Shown piece by piece: positions 46,222 through 55,291 of a stretch of 64,000 nucleotides of DNA. The stretch's first letter is position 1, and every line of letters starts with the position of its first letter. The position numbers and the translations under genes were made by a program. The notes under the pieces are model-generated. The model did no database searches, was not told where the DNA came from, and saw only the letters and a list, made by a program, of their open reading frames with translations. The DNA is from Anaerolineaceae bacterium (GTDB lineage: Bacteria > Chloroflexota > Anaerolineae > Anaerolineales > Anaerolineaceae). Location of the stretch: NCBI GenBank assembly GCA_029265815.1, contig JAJUGU010000001.1, forward strand, positions 372,001 to 436,000. Direction: 5' to 3'.

Positions 46222-47061
46222 TTATTTAATTTCGGAATCCGATGCACAACGAAAACCTAAGTCCTCACTGCTATTAAAACTGAGGTCATAAGTACGGTAA
46301 AAATTTCGAAGGAAAGAAGCGTTTGAAGCCCAACCTCCACCACGCACGACTTTGTTATTGCTTCCAGAAGGTCCTGTTGGATTATCTGAGGGGGATTCAC
46401 TATAGTATGATTCCGAATACCAGTCGCTCACCCATTCCCACACATTCCCTGCCATGTCCATCGCTCCATACTGACTGACGTTATCAGGGTAACTGCCTAC
46501 TGCACTTGTGTCACCCACACAATGGTTGGCTGTTGCAGCATCATAGAAATTTACCTTCTCACAGGTCGGGCTCTCATCTCCCCATGGAAACGCTCCGGAA
46601 TCCTTATTGCTTGCGGCTTTCTCCCATTCCGCCTCAGTTGGCAGCCGTTTCCCAGCCCATGTGCAATATTTTTGCGCATCATTCCAATCAACATACACCA
46701 CCGGGTATTGGGCAAAATCAGGATTGTCATAATAAGAAGTGTGCATGTTTGAAGAGACATTACTGGGAGGATCACAGGCACCATCTTTCACACACGCTGC
46801 ATATTGAGCGTTCGTCACTTCATATTTGTCAATATAGAAACGATCCAGATAAACTGTGTGTTGTGGGAGTTCATCATCCAGGCAAGAAAACCCACCTCCA
46901 TGATTTGGGTCACACCCCATGAGAAATTCACCCGCAGGAACTTCGACCATTGTTGAAAATGCATCAGTTACCCCAACATCATCCACTGGAGCTGTCGTAG
47001 GTTCTACTCCGCAACCAGTCAGGAAAACGATCATCAGAAGAATTATGAAAGCTTTTTTCAT
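46222..47061 (-). CDS. SUMF1/FGE-domain lipoprotein lacking the catalytic cysteines
   Basis: A 279-residue lipoprotein (FLTGC, Cys17; start ATG 47061 with AAAGGG upstream, rather than the GTG at 47070). The rest is a formylglycine-generating-enzyme fold: [51 protein letters not shown] and DLGFRCA. At the place of the two copper-binding cysteines of real FGE the sequence is [18 protein letters not shown], without Cys, so sulfatase activation is unlikely. It may be a binding or structural surface protein. Confidence 0.82.
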   Translation of the reverse strand: MKKAFIILLMIVFLTGCGVEPTTAPVDDVGVTDAFSTMVEVPAGEFLMGCDPNHGGGFSCLDDELPQHTVYLDRFYIDKYEVTNAQYAACVKDGACDPPSNVSSNMHTSYYDNPDFAQYPVVYVDWNDAQKYCTWAGKRLPTEAEWEKAASNKDSGAFPWGDESPTCEKVNFYDAATANHCVGDTSAVGSYPDNVSQYGAMDMAGNVWEWVSDWYSESYYSESPSDNPTGPSGSNNKVVRGGGWASNASFLRNFYRTYDLSFNSSEDLGFRCASDSEIK

Positions 47062-47419
47062 CTCAATCACCCTTTCTAGTATTTGGGGTCAGATAATTTT
47101 TCTTCCCTTGTCTCATGTTACAGCTTACTACAACAATAACAGAAGCAATGTTTTCTTTCTAACGGGCTTGATTCTTAATGATTACCTATGATTATGTATC
47201 AATTCTGGTCAAATGTATCCTATCAATTCATGATTTTGAACAAGTATTTTTACGACATTTTCATAATGTAAATTGTGTGGACCTAATTCTCACAGACATT
47301 ATCGAATTCGTTTTGGTTCTCATCGATCAATAAATAAGGGGGATTACATACAAATGTGGTTACCTGTAAAACAAATAATAAAAACAATTAGAATAACAAA
47401 CAATTATCTTCCGCCCTCA
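47062..47419. other. 358-bp AT-rich spacer
   Basis: It must contain the promoter of the SUMF1-like lipoprotein gene. No open frame, hairpin or repeat is seen. Confidence 0.5.
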
Positions 47420-47779
47420 TTATATGATACGATAAAATTTCAAGGGTTTTCCTGCTTGAAGATCTTTCAATGCAGTGTTGATCTGATAATCTGACAGTCG
47501 GTAAACATCATAGCATGCAACAAATTTCCCCAAATCATCCCGCTGGACATCCCAACCTAACAGAATAGTTCCAGCTTTTTCACCAATCTCCATCGGTTCT
47601 ATCCAGCTCAAACCATTAGTTAATTGATACGCCAATAGATCAGCCAGAGTGTCTCTAAGCGGTAGGTTTTCATAATATTCCCAATGAATATCGGCGGAGG
47701 GGTTGCATATGATTAAATTACCTGTCAGGTCGACATAAGATTCAACCTTGTCTTTTATGCGATCATATTTATTGAACAT
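47420..47779 (-). CDS. hypothetical protein, 119 aa
   Basis: A small soluble protein with alternating acidic and hydrophobic residues, no signal peptide and no family I recognise. It has an AGGAG-like sequence (AAGAGGAGTAT) just before the ATG and codon use like its neighbours, which makes it a real gene. It is isolated, with about 280 bases to the next minus-strand gene. Confidence 0.55.
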   Translation of the reverse strand: MFNKYDRIKDKVESYVDLTGNLIICNPSADIHWEYYENLPLRDTLADLLAYQLTNGLSWIEPMEIGEKAGTILLGWDVQRDDLGKFVACYDVYRLSDYQINTALKDLQAGKPLKFYRII

Positions 47780-48010
47780 ATACTCCTCTTTTTCTATTGA
47801 TTAAGAGTATAGCAAAATATGGATAGATTCAATCAAGTTCCTTCTCATCCGTATGATCCGTTATAACCAAGATGAACATATAGGGGTATTCAATTCAGAT
47901 TGCTTATAACATCAAGGCTTGAGTAGAGTAAAGAAGCTTTATTAGCTTACCTGTCTGAATCTAATATTATAGCGTCCAGAAAAAGTGGAATACACAATAT
48001 TGGAAAAACT

Positions 48011-48040
48011 AAAAAAAGCCCGCTGCATGTGCAGCGGGCT
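48011..48040 (-). terminator. rho-independent terminator of the subtilase gene
   Basis: An 11-bp stem AGCCCGCTGCA / TGCAGCGGGCT with a minimal loop is followed on the minus strand by a T-run. It lies 18 bases after the protease stop. Confidence 0.88.
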
Positions 48041-48058
48041 ATATCGTAACGATTTAGA

Positions 48059-49429
48059 TTAGGGTACAGCAGAAAGTGCACCATCAGCAGTGGCGAGGCC
48101 TGCTCCTGTTGCATCATCACCCCAGCAAACGGAGACCCACGCTCCAAGATTTGGATCAACAATATCCCGGCAACCCGCGCCAAGAGGAATCGCTGAACTT
48201 TCAAGATAGGCTTCCGCTTCCTCGGCAGTTAATCCAGGAGCCTTTTGGGCCATCAAAGCCACAATACCGGCTACGTGCGGGCTTGCCATGCTCGTGCCGC
48301 CCAGATAATAATAACTGATCTGTCCGCTATTCGTCTGGTATGGACCTACAACCCATGAACCAGGGGCAGCGACATCCAAATCTTGGTCACCCAATTCACG
48401 ACTTGAGAAATCGGTGATATAGAATTGCTCGGCAAGGGTTGGTTCAGGAACATCACTGTATAACCACCAGCCACTACCAATCCACTCACCTACCCAGCCT
48501 GAAGCAGCTACTGAAATTACGGGTTCATACGCACCTGGATATCCCATCCCCGCGGTGCCTTCATTGCCAGCAGAAGCAACAATAATCACCCCAGCCTCGA
48601 TGGCATAATCTATTGCGGCTTTTTCCATGGCGTCCAGAGCAGGGCCACCAAGACTCATATTGATCACCACAGGATAACCGGCAAGTTCATTCTTCTTCAG
48701 ATCTGCCACATAAACAATACCGCGTGCCACTACTGATGACCACCCCGAACCATTCTGGTTGAGCACTTTTACCGGGATCACCGTTGCCAGAGGAGCAACG
48801 CCATTAATCTTGCGTGCTCCCATTTGATACCCAAGAATGGTTGAAGTCACATGCGTACCGTGTGAATTCTGATCGTGCTCCCATTTATTGGGTTGGCTTG
48901 AGACAAATCCCTCCTCGCCGCCGCCACCGCCAAAGGCAATACCATATTCTTCAGCAATTCGTTCTTCAGGGAAATACTGCCGCCAGGAATCCACTAACCC
49001 TGTGTCAAGCACGGCAACGTAGACACCGGTTCCATCGTACTCCACTGTCCGAGTTCCAGTCAGGGTGTCAGTGACATTGATTGAATCAAGATCCCATGTA
49101 CTGGATCCAGTGGAGAAATCTGAAACCGAGACCGTATCCACTGGGCTTCCTTTGCGTTCCTGATCAGGGCTTGCAGCAGCTACAAAGGGCAGTGCAGTGA
49201 TCGCAGAAAGTTGTGATTTCTTGATCTGCATGGTCACGGCATCGATTTCGTAGACGATATCTCTGACCTTGCCAAAAGTGGCTAATTGAGCAAGCAAATC
49301 ATCGTTGATGTCGGTGTTTAAGAGAATGTTGACTCCGATTACTCCGTTAGTGCTGGCGGCTGATGCTTGTGTAAAGGTTATTCCCAGCACAAAAAACAGA
49401 ACAAGGCAAATTGAAAAAACCTTTTTCAT
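48059..49429 (-). CDS. secreted subtilisin-like serine protease (S8)
   Basis: A 456-residue exported protease. ATG 49429, with AGGAGG about 9 bases upstream, starts a standard signal peptide (FVLGITFTQASAA). A propeptide of about 85 residues follows. The catalytic triad is complete: Asp142 in AVLDTGL, His190 in SHGTHVTS and Ser380 in GGTSMASPHVAG. The oxyanion Asn is in ASAGNEG. No C-terminal anchor is seen, so it is probably released. A strong terminator follows. Confidence 0.93.
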   Translation of the reverse strand: MKKVFSICLVLFFVLGITFTQASAASTNGVIGVNILLNTDINDDLLAQLATFGKVRDIVYEIDAVTMQIKKSQLSAITALPFVAAASPDQERKGSPVDTVSVSDFSTGSSTWDLDSINVTDTLTGTRTVEYDGTGVYVAVLDTGLVDSWRQYFPEERIAEEYGIAFGGGGGEEGFVSSQPNKWEHDQNSHGTHVTSTILGYQMGARKINGVAPLATVIPVKVLNQNGSGWSSVVARGIVYVADLKKNELAGYPVVINMSLGGPALDAMEKAAIDYAIEAGVIIVASAGNEGTAGMGYPGAYEPVISVAASGWVGEWIGSGWWLYSDVPEPTLAEQFYITDFSSRELGDQDLDVAAPGSWVVGPYQTNSGQISYYYLGGTSMASPHVAGIVALMAQKAPGLTAEEAEAYLESSAIPLGAGCRDIVDPNLGAWVSVCWGDDATGAGLATADGALSAVP

Positions 49430-49829
49430 CTTAAATATCCTCCTAAGAAATAAGTGGCAATTTATTTGTTTAATCAGTATACAGTTTGAAAAAGTGCTTT
49501 CTACGTAAAAACTGGTAATTTTATTGTTTGTAAAATCAAACTGGATATATTGCCATGCCTGTGCTGGTCTTCTAAAAAGATTTTGGAAGGAAAATCCAAT
49601 GATGATGATGATGTAGATCAAAACCAACAATCCCACCTATACTTTTTTCAGTGAACCTTTAAGAATCTTATACGATGCGATTAAATCGGGCACTTATGTT
49701 AGGAATATTTGGAATACTTATTGATAGTAAAAGAATGTACAATGGAAATTGAAAACTAATTAAAGAAACAGATTCTACCAATCATATTTATCACTCTGAT
49801 GCATATTTTTCGCAAAGGAGGAATAACCC
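49430..49829. other. 400-bp divergent spacer between two protease genes
   Basis: It contains the ribosome site of the subtilase, a short (GAT)n stretch near 49602, and upstream signals for the Zn peptidase. I see no gene and no clear -35/-10 pair. Confidence 0.5.
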
Positions 49830-50714
49830 ATGCCTTTTAATGAAAAATCTCGTTTGGATCCTTCTCAAATCCAGGATCGGCGTGGAAGGAGCACAGGTAA
49901 AACCATTGCGATAGGTGGTGGAGGAATCGGTATCATTATTGTGATCGTTGCACTTCTTCTAGGCGTAAATCCCGGTGATCTTACAAATATGACAGGATTA
50001 CTGCCCTCCACCTCAGATCTGAGCGCTGGCGAGATTAGCGATCTGGTTGCTGAATGCCAGACTGGAGCAGACGCGAACGCGCGCGAGGATTGCGCCATCG
50101 TGGGCTATGTCAACAGCATTCAGGCTTTCTGGTCTGATGAATTCGCAAATCATGGCTTTGAATACACTCCATCTCAAACGGTGCTCTTTTCCGGAGCAAC
50201 TCAAGCTGCCTGTGGCTTTGCTTATGGCGCGATGGGACCCTTTTATTGTCCGAGCGACCAAAGTGTTTATCTAGACCTTGCTTTCTTTGATGAACTTCAG
50301 ACTCGTTATGGCGCTCAAGGTGGGTCTTTTGCTGTTGCTTACATTTTAGCCCACGAATATGGTCATCACGTTCAGGATCTTCTCGGGTTATTGAACACAG
50401 CGAGTGGTTCCTCAAGTCGAGGACCGCTGAGTACGTCCGTTTATACTGAACTACAGGCAGACTGTCTGGCCGGGATTTGGGTCTACCATGCCGTTGAAAC
50501 CGGTTACCTGGCTTACATAACGCAAGAGGAGATAGCTCAAAGCCTGGATGCTGCTGCTTCTGTGGGAGATGACCGAATCCAGCCTGCAACGCAAGGCTAC
50601 GTTTCACCTGAGACCTGGACGCATGGATCCTCTGATCAGCGTTTATCAGCATTGGAAGATGGTTTACAATCGGGAGATATTAACACCTGCGAAACACCAG
50701 GTTGGACTCCCTAG
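49830..50714 (+). CDS. membrane-anchored neutral zinc metallopeptidase (YpfJ family)
   Basis: A 294-residue protein with a short basic N-terminus, one membrane helix (about 26-44) and an extracytoplasmic peptidase domain of the YpfJ/KPN_02809 family. The zinc motif is HEYGHH from His175 and the third ligand is probably Glu in TELQADCLAG. SFADYFSDE-like and CGFAYGAMGPFYCPSDQSVYLD segments are family-typical. AAAGGAGG precedes the ATG. It is divergent from the subtilase gene. Confidence 0.9.
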   Translation: MPFNEKSRLDPSQIQDRRGRSTGKTIAIGGGGIGIIIVIVALLLGVNPGDLTNMTGLLPSTSDLSAGEISDLVAECQTGADANAREDCAIVGYVNSIQAFWSDEFANHGFEYTPSQTVLFSGATQAACGFAYGAMGPFYCPSDQSVYLDLAFFDELQTRYGAQGGSFAVAYILAHEYGHHVQDLLGLLNTASGSSSRGPLSTSVYTELQADCLAGIWVYHAVETGYLAYITQEEIAQSLDAAASVGDDRIQPATQGYVSPETWTHGSSDQRLSALEDGLQSGDINTCETPGWTP

Positions 50715-50911
50715 TTTGCTGATTTTTCAAGCCTGGGTCGCTTTCTGTATTGTATTTTGACAAAGATTTTGCTGAATAGCTTAAGTAAGGATCATTTCTG
50801 TGTACTCATAAATATCATCTGAGTTTTATAAACCATACGAGAAGAGCATTTATGATGGTTTGCATTCCTGATGAAATTATGAAACTCCATCCTGCCTTAA
50901 TAATTAAAAAA

Positions 50912-51186
50912 TGCGAGGGTGGGATTTGCTTGCCCTAGAATCATCAGGGAACCCACATCCAATCTTTAAAAAAAAGAGTGGCGAGAGTGGGATTTGCCTG
51001 CCCTAGAATCATCAGGGAACCCACATCCAATCTTTAAAAAAAAAAAGAGTGGCGAGGGTGGGATTTGCCTGCCCTAGAATCATCAGGGAAACCACATCCA
51101 ATCTTTAAAAAAAAGAGTGGCGAGGGTGGGATTTGCTTGCCCTAGAATCATCAGGGAAACCACATCCAATCTTTAAAAAAAAGAGT
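50912..51186 (-). repeat. four tandem 68-71 bp repeats derived from the 3' part of the adjacent tRNA
   Basis: Unit starts are 50912, 50980, 51051 and 51119, and the tRNA 3' end begins at 51187 in register. On the plus strand each unit copies GGCGAGGGTGGGATTTG (acceptor and T-stem 3' strands), then has a 21-base insertion starting CTTGCCC or CCTGCCC and ending ATCAGGG. It then resumes with the other T-stem strand CCCACATCCAAT (ACCACATCC in units 3 and 4) and ends CTTT-A(8-12)-GAGT. The insertion sits inside the T loop and can pair CCCT with AGGG. Length differences come mainly from the A-run. Each unit could fold as a modified T-arm hairpin followed by a U-run on the tRNA strand. Confidence 0.88.
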
Positions 51187-51257
51187 GGCGAGGGTGGGAT
51201 TTGAACCCACATCCAATGGCTTATGAGTCCACTGCTCCACCATTGAGCTACCTCGCC
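51187..51257 (-). tRNA. tRNA with anticodon CAU (Met or Ile2)
   Basis: 71 nt: acceptor stem GGCGAGG/CCTCGCC, D arm GCTC-AATGGTG-GAGC, anticodon loop CTCATAA (CAU), variable loop of 5, and T arm GTGGG-TTCAAAT-CCCAC. The discriminator is A, and CCA is not encoded. The anticodon stem has an A-G mismatch next to the loop. CAU may read Met or, if modified to lysidine, Ile AUA; I cannot decide which. A T-run follows directly, then the repeat array. Confidence 0.9.
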
Positions 51258-51267
51258 AACGCACGCT

Positions 51268-51296
51268 ATCTTACTATAACCTGAACGTTTTGTCAA
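51268..51296 (-). promoter_or_regulatory. sigma-70 promoter of the tRNA
   Basis: On the minus strand a perfect -35 TTGACA (51296-51291) is 17 bases from TAAGAT (51273-51268), ending 10 bases before the tRNA 5' end. Confidence 0.7.
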
Positions 51297-51333
51297 CGAC
51301 TCTCGCAAAAGATACCATCTATACGAAGTGATT

Positions 51334-52041
51334 TTATTGAGAAAATCCTAATCGTTTTTCTTTCATTGAAACATAAGTCCCTTGCCCAATCACCAGATGA
51401 TCTAACACCTCGATATCCATCAATTTCCCAGCTTCCACTGCCATCCGTGTTAAAGTCATATCCTCGGTGCTTGGAGTCGGATCACCACTGGGATGGTTAT
51501 GTACCAGAATCACTGATGCCGCGTTTCTCTGTATAGCTCCCTTGAACAACTCTGCCACACGCACCATTGAAGAATTTAACGATCCCACGTAAATTTTATC
51601 AATAAAGATTTTTCGATTGCGCGTGTCTAGAAGGATCACCCATAAATGTTCTTGCACTAAACCCTGCATCTCATATCGCACCAGCTCCGCGGCATCAGAA
51701 GGTGAGCTGATCGCTCCGCTCAATTCCCGATTTTCAAGATTCAGACGTCTACCCAGTTCGATCGCCGCCTTCAATTGTGCAGCTTTCGCGGGTCCCAGTC
51801 CGCGGATCTTGCACATCTCAGTAAAACTTGCTTTCTGGATTCCGCTCAGTCCCCCAAGTTCTTTCAAGATGCGTGTTCCCATCTGTACAGAATTTTCACC
51901 TTCCACTCCCACTCGCAGCAAGATGGCAATCAATTCTGCTTTACTTAGATATTCTGGTCCGTTATTCGCAAGACGTTCGCGCGGACGCTCATTTTCCTCA
52001 AGATCGGTAATGCGGTACGCAGCTTTGGTTTCTCTCGGCAT
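51334..52041 (-). CDS. radC: RadC-family JAB-domain protein
   Basis: A 235-residue protein of the RadC family: an N-terminal UPF0758 helical part with a helix-hairpin-helix (MCKIRGLGPAKAAQLKAAIELG) and a C-terminal JAB/MPN metal-binding domain with HNHPSGDPTPSTED. I choose ATG 52041 because GGGAGA is in place and the N-terminus PRETKAAYRITDL matches family starts. Upstream ATG/GTG-type starts would add about 50 unrelated residues. Despite the name, a repair role is not established. Confidence 0.92.
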   Translation of the reverse strand: MPRETKAAYRITDLEENERPRERLANNGPEYLSKAELIAILLRVGVEGENSVQMGTRILKELGGLSGIQKASFTEMCKIRGLGPAKAAQLKAAIELGRRLNLENRELSGAISSPSDAAELVRYEMQGLVQEHLWVILLDTRNRKIFIDKIYVGSLNSSMVRVAELFKGAIQRNAASVILVHNHPSGDPTPSTEDMTLTRMAVEAGKLMDIEVLDHLVIGQGTYVSMKEKRLGFSQ

Positions 52042-52131
52042 TGGTATTCTCCCTGATATCCATTTTTTATATATCAGCTTCAAGTTTTTCGCAAGACAGG
52101 GTGCTTTCAAATTACCAACACCGGTCATCCA

Positions 52132-52140
52132 TGCTATAAT
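52132..52140 (+). promoter_or_regulatory. extended -10 promoter TGCTATAAT
   Basis: It lies 18 bases before the ATG at 52159. The leader would start near the ATGGAGCGTTAA minicistron, whose GGAG also serves as ribosome site for 52159. Confidence 0.5.
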
Positions 52141-52158
52141 TTTGCAATGGAGCGTTAA

Positions 52159-52671
52159 ATGACCCTCGACCCTACATTTCTTAAACAACTTACCCTTTTT
52201 GCTACCGGTTTCTCGGCTGCCTTCCTGGCAGCTTTATGGTTGAGCCTCATATTTTGGACGCTGCGGGATATTCGTAAGCGCACCAAAGATCGCTTTTTGC
52301 GCATTCTTGCTGTGGTGATCGTTACCCTCCTCTTTCTGCCAGGAGTGCTTGTATATCTAATCTTGCGCCCCGCCAAAACCCTCGAAGAAGATTACCAGCA
52401 TTCACTTGAAGAAGAAGCACTTTTACAGTCCATTGAAGATGCAGCGATCTGTCCTGGCTGCAGCCGAAGAATCGACCGCGATTGGGTCGCCTGCCCTAGC
52501 TGCCACACCCGCCTTAAAAAGACATGTGAACACTGCGGCAAAGTCATCGAGTTACCCTGGAACCTCTGCCCATACTGCGCTACCCCGGTAGCTGGTATGC
52601 GCAAAGAGGCTCCGGTTGCTAAAGAAGATTATCAACCATTATTGGACGATAATTTCGAATCTCACCCTTAG
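52159..52671 (+). CDS. membrane protein with double zinc ribbon
   Basis: A 170-residue protein with two membrane helices (about 10-35 and 46-68), then an acidic linker and a cytoplasmic double zinc ribbon with four Cys pairs: CPGC, CPSC, CEHC and CPYC (residues about 96-150). No enzymatic motif. Such proteins may sense metals or act as protein adaptors. It starts 17 bases before the PfkB kinase gene and probably shares its transcript with kinase-parA-parB. Confidence 0.78.
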   Translation: MTLDPTFLKQLTLFATGFSAAFLAALWLSLIFWTLRDIRKRTKDRFLRILAVVIVTLLFLPGVLVYLILRPAKTLEEDYQHSLEEEALLQSIEDAAICPGCSRRIDRDWVACPSCHTRLKKTCEHCGKVIELPWNLCPYCATPVAGMRKEAPVAKEDYQPLLDDNFESHP

Positions 52672-52688
52672 ATTGGTATTTCTTATCA

Positions 52689-53552
52689 ATGCAGACTCTT
52701 TCTACTATCGAACCTGTGGATTATTTGATCATTGGTCATATCACACAGGACATCACCACAGATGGATTGGTTCTAGGCGGTACCGCGTCGTATGCTTCAT
52801 TGACTGCAAGAGCATTTGGCTTGAAAGTTGGTATCGTCACTTCTTGTGCGCCCGATCTTCAACTTCCTGAGCTTGAAGGCATTCAAGTGATACGGAAACC
52901 ATCCGCTTTCACCTCAACCTTTAAAAATAATTACACACCCGCCGGGCGTATACAGTATATTCACCACGTGGCAGAAAAAATCACTTTCGATGACGTACCA
53001 CCTGTATGGCACAATACACCGATTGTACACCTAGGTCCCCTAGCCAATGAGATCGGACCTGAAATGGCCAGGTGCTTTCCTAATTCTCAGATTGATATCA
53101 CCCCGCAAGGCTGGTTGAGGGGCTGGGATGGTGATCATATCGTAACTTATCGTGACTGGCCAGAGGCTAATCAGGTGTTGCCTTTCGCGCATGCTACTGT
53201 GATGAGCATCGAAGATGTTCAGGGAAATGAAGATGTAGTATCCGAATTTGCTGCCCTTGTTTCCATCCTGGTTGTTACAGAAGGCGCAGAGGGTTGTCGA
53301 GTTTATTGGAAGGGTGACGTCCGCCATTTCACCCCCCCTCAGGAAAACGAAATTGACCCTGTTGGTGCAGGAGATGTATTTGCATCCTCATTCTTCATCA
53401 AATTAAAACAAACCCAGGATCCATGGGAGTCAGCCCGCTTTGCTACTCTTGTAGCTGCCAATTCTGTCACCCGTAAAGGAATCTTGGGCGTGCCAACTCG
53501 TTCAGAAATTCAAGCACTGCAAACTGAAATTGTTGAGCATTCGGTAAAATGA
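52689..53552 (+). CDS. PfkB-family carbohydrate/nucleoside kinase
   Basis: A 287-residue ribokinase-like kinase. LVLGGTASYASLTARAFG is the Gly-Gly hinge motif at the N-terminus, and DPVGAGDVFASSF is the ATP/catalytic-base motif with Asp near the C-terminus. It is slightly shorter than ribokinase. The substrate is unknown. Its stop overlaps the parA start by ATGA, an unusual but tight link to chromosome partitioning genes. Confidence 0.85.
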   Translation: MQTLSTIEPVDYLIIGHITQDITTDGLVLGGTASYASLTARAFGLKVGIVTSCAPDLQLPELEGIQVIRKPSAFTSTFKNNYTPAGRIQYIHHVAEKITFDDVPPVWHNTPIVHLGPLANEIGPEMARCFPNSQIDITPQGWLRGWDGDHIVTYRDWPEANQVLPFAHATVMSIEDVQGNEDVVSEFAALVSILVVTEGAEGCRVYWKGDVRHFTPPQENEIDPVGAGDVFASSFFIKLKQTQDPWESARFATLVAANSVTRKGILGVPTRSEIQALQTEIVEHSVK

Positions 53553-54340
53553 CACGCATTTACACTCTCGTAAACCAAAAAGGTGGCGTCGGAAAAACAA
53601 CTACCGCCATAAACCTGAGCGCCTACCTGGCAGCCTTTGGACAGCGCGTGCTCCTAATTGATCTTGATCCTCAGGCAAATGCTACGTCATCGCTTGGTAT
53701 CGACAAATACTCGGTCACCCGCGGCACCTATGAAGTGCTTATCGGTTCAGAACCAATCACCCCTAACATCTTGCACAACCCAAAATTCAAGATCTCCTTG
53801 CTCCCTTCTTCACCAGCTCTGGCCGGGGCAGAAGTTGAATTGATCAACATTGAGAAACGCGAGTTTCGCATGCGCGATGCGATCCAACCCATCATTAATC
53901 GATTTGATTATATCCTCATCGACTGTCCGCCTTCACTTAGTCTCCTTACAGTAAATGGTTTGGTAGCCGCTCGCAGCGGAGTCCTGATTCCTGTACAATG
54001 TGAGTATCTGGCTTTGGAGGGGATCAGTCAATTGACACAAACGCTCAACGGCATTCGCACCTCTCTCTATCCGGAATTAAAGATCCGTGGTGTAGTTTTG
54101 ACTATGTTTGACAGCCGCACCAATCTTTCATCAGATGTCGTGAAAGAAGTAAAAAAATTCTTCCCTAACCTTGTCTTTGAGACGGTAATCCCGCGTTCAG
54201 TACGTCTTGCCGAAGCTCCATCTTATGGGATGCCGATCTCAACCTATGCACCTGAAGCATTTGCCGCTAAATCTTACGCAGCCCTCACCCGCGAAATTTT
54301 AACCCAAGATGGCGAAACGTCATCATCTACAACGGAATAG
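53549..54340 (+). CDS. parA: chromosome-partitioning ATPase ParA/Soj
   Basis: A 263-residue Walker-type ATPase. The deviant Walker A KGGVGKTTTAINLSAYLA starts at residue 11 with the signature Lys, the A' motif is LLIDLDPQANATSS and Walker B is DYILIDCPPSL. It moves ParB-parS complexes over the nucleoid. It stands directly before parB, with their coding regions close together or touching depending on the parB start. Confidence 0.95.
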   Translation: MTRIYTLVNQKGGVGKTTTAINLSAYLAAFGQRVLLIDLDPQANATSSLGIDKYSVTRGTYEVLIGSEPITPNILHNPKFKISLLPSSPALAGAEVELINIEKREFRMRDAIQPIINRFDYILIDCPPSLSLLTVNGLVAARSGVLIPVQCEYLALEGISQLTQTLNGIRTSLYPELKIRGVVLTMFDSRTNLSSDVVKEVKKFFPNLVFETVIPRSVRLAEAPSYGMPISTYAPEAFAAKSYAALTREILTQDGETSSSTTE

Positions 54341-54350
54341 GCAGGAAAAA

Positions 54351-55205
54351 ATGGCACAAAAATCTGGTCTAGGAAAAGGATTGGAAGCATTAATCCCTGG
54401 CGGGTTTACCAGCACGCCTGCCACTGCCGACACATACGCACCAATTACAATGATCGCACCCAATCCTCGCCAACCACGCGAGAGTATGTCTGAAGAAAAC
54501 CTTTCAGAGTTGGCAGCATCCATTAGCGAACACGGTATCTTACAACCCCTCATCGTCACCCACGATCCGATCACTGGAATGTATACATTAATCGCTGGGG
54601 AACGCAGGCTTCGTGCTGCCAGAATGGCCGGTCTTGAAAAAGTCCCTGTCATCATCCGCTCTGTCACTGATCAGGAGCGTTTGGAACTGGCGTTGATCGA
54701 AAACGTACAACGTGCTGACCTCTCGCCACTGGAGACTGCTGCAGCCTATCGCCAACTGGCAGATGAATTTAATCTCTCCCATGACGAAATCGCTGCCAGG
54801 GTTGGAAAAAGTCGTGTCGCCGTGACAAACTCTTTACGATTGCTCAAGCTCCCTCAGCAAGTTCAAGATGCACTGACATCACAATCCATTACAGAAGGAC
54901 ACGCCCGGGCTTTACTTGGGTTACCCACTGAATCAGCCCAACTGGCAGCTCTTCACACTATCCTTAAAAACGAATTGAATGTGCGCCAGACGGAGGAATT
55001 GGTAAGAAAGCTTACAGGGGTAAAACCTCCTTCCCTCCCTGAAAAAGTAATTGACCCTCATGTTAAAGAGATTGAGGACCGGTTAAGCGAAAGATTGGGT
55101 ACCAAGGTCAGTCTGCGGCATGGCGAAAAAGGTGGATCGCTAACGATTCATTACTATTCTGATGAAGAATTGGATTCGCTGATCAATACTCTCATGGCCA
55201 AATGA
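54351..55205 (+). CDS. parB: chromosome-partitioning protein ParB/Spo0J
   Basis: A 284-residue ParB. The N-terminus KSGLGKGLEALIPGG is the ParA-stimulating region. The CTP-binding fold has PNPRQPRESMSEENL and GERRLRAARMAGL (box II), followed by the HTH region (LSHDEIAARVGKSRVAVTNSLRLLKLP) and a dimerisation tail. I choose ATG 54351 (AGGA upstream, canonical N-terminus) rather than ATG 54309 inside parA. I saw no parS palindrome in the window. Confidence 0.95.
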   Translation: MAQKSGLGKGLEALIPGGFTSTPATADTYAPITMIAPNPRQPRESMSEENLSELAASISEHGILQPLIVTHDPITGMYTLIAGERRLRAARMAGLEKVPVIIRSVTDQERLELALIENVQRADLSPLETAAAYRQLADEFNLSHDEIAARVGKSRVAVTNSLRLLKLPQQVQDALTSQSITEGHARALLGLPTESAQLAALHTILKNELNVRQTEELVRKLTGVKPPSLPEKVIDPHVKEIEDRLSERLGTKVSLRHGEKGGSLTIHYYSDEELDSLINTLMAK

Positions 55206-55291
55206 CCTCGTGGACCCTTTGGCTAGCATCTTTCTTGCAATATTCGATGGAAATAAGTATAAATTCTTGAGGTTTTCATGAGGAGGTGCAA

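Noticed and set aside
49602-49613. Short GAT/ATG repeat before the subtilase
   Set aside because: Only about four triplets; simple sequence with no supported role.
50110-50652. 180-codon minus-strand frame
   Set aside because: Antisense to the Zn peptidase gene, with a His/Gln/Arg-rich composition typical of shadow frames.
50912-51186. CRISPR array
   Set aside because: Units are near-identical over their full 68-71 bp, with no variable spacers and no cas genes; they are tRNA-derived tandem repeats.
51617-52162. 181-codon plus-strand frame
   Set aside because: It lies antisense to radC, whose motifs are complete; low-complexity Ser/Arg composition and no family resemblance.
53549-55205. parS site near parAB
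   Set aside because: I looked for a GTTCCACGTGGAAC-like palindrome around parA and parB and did not see one; absence by eye is not proof.
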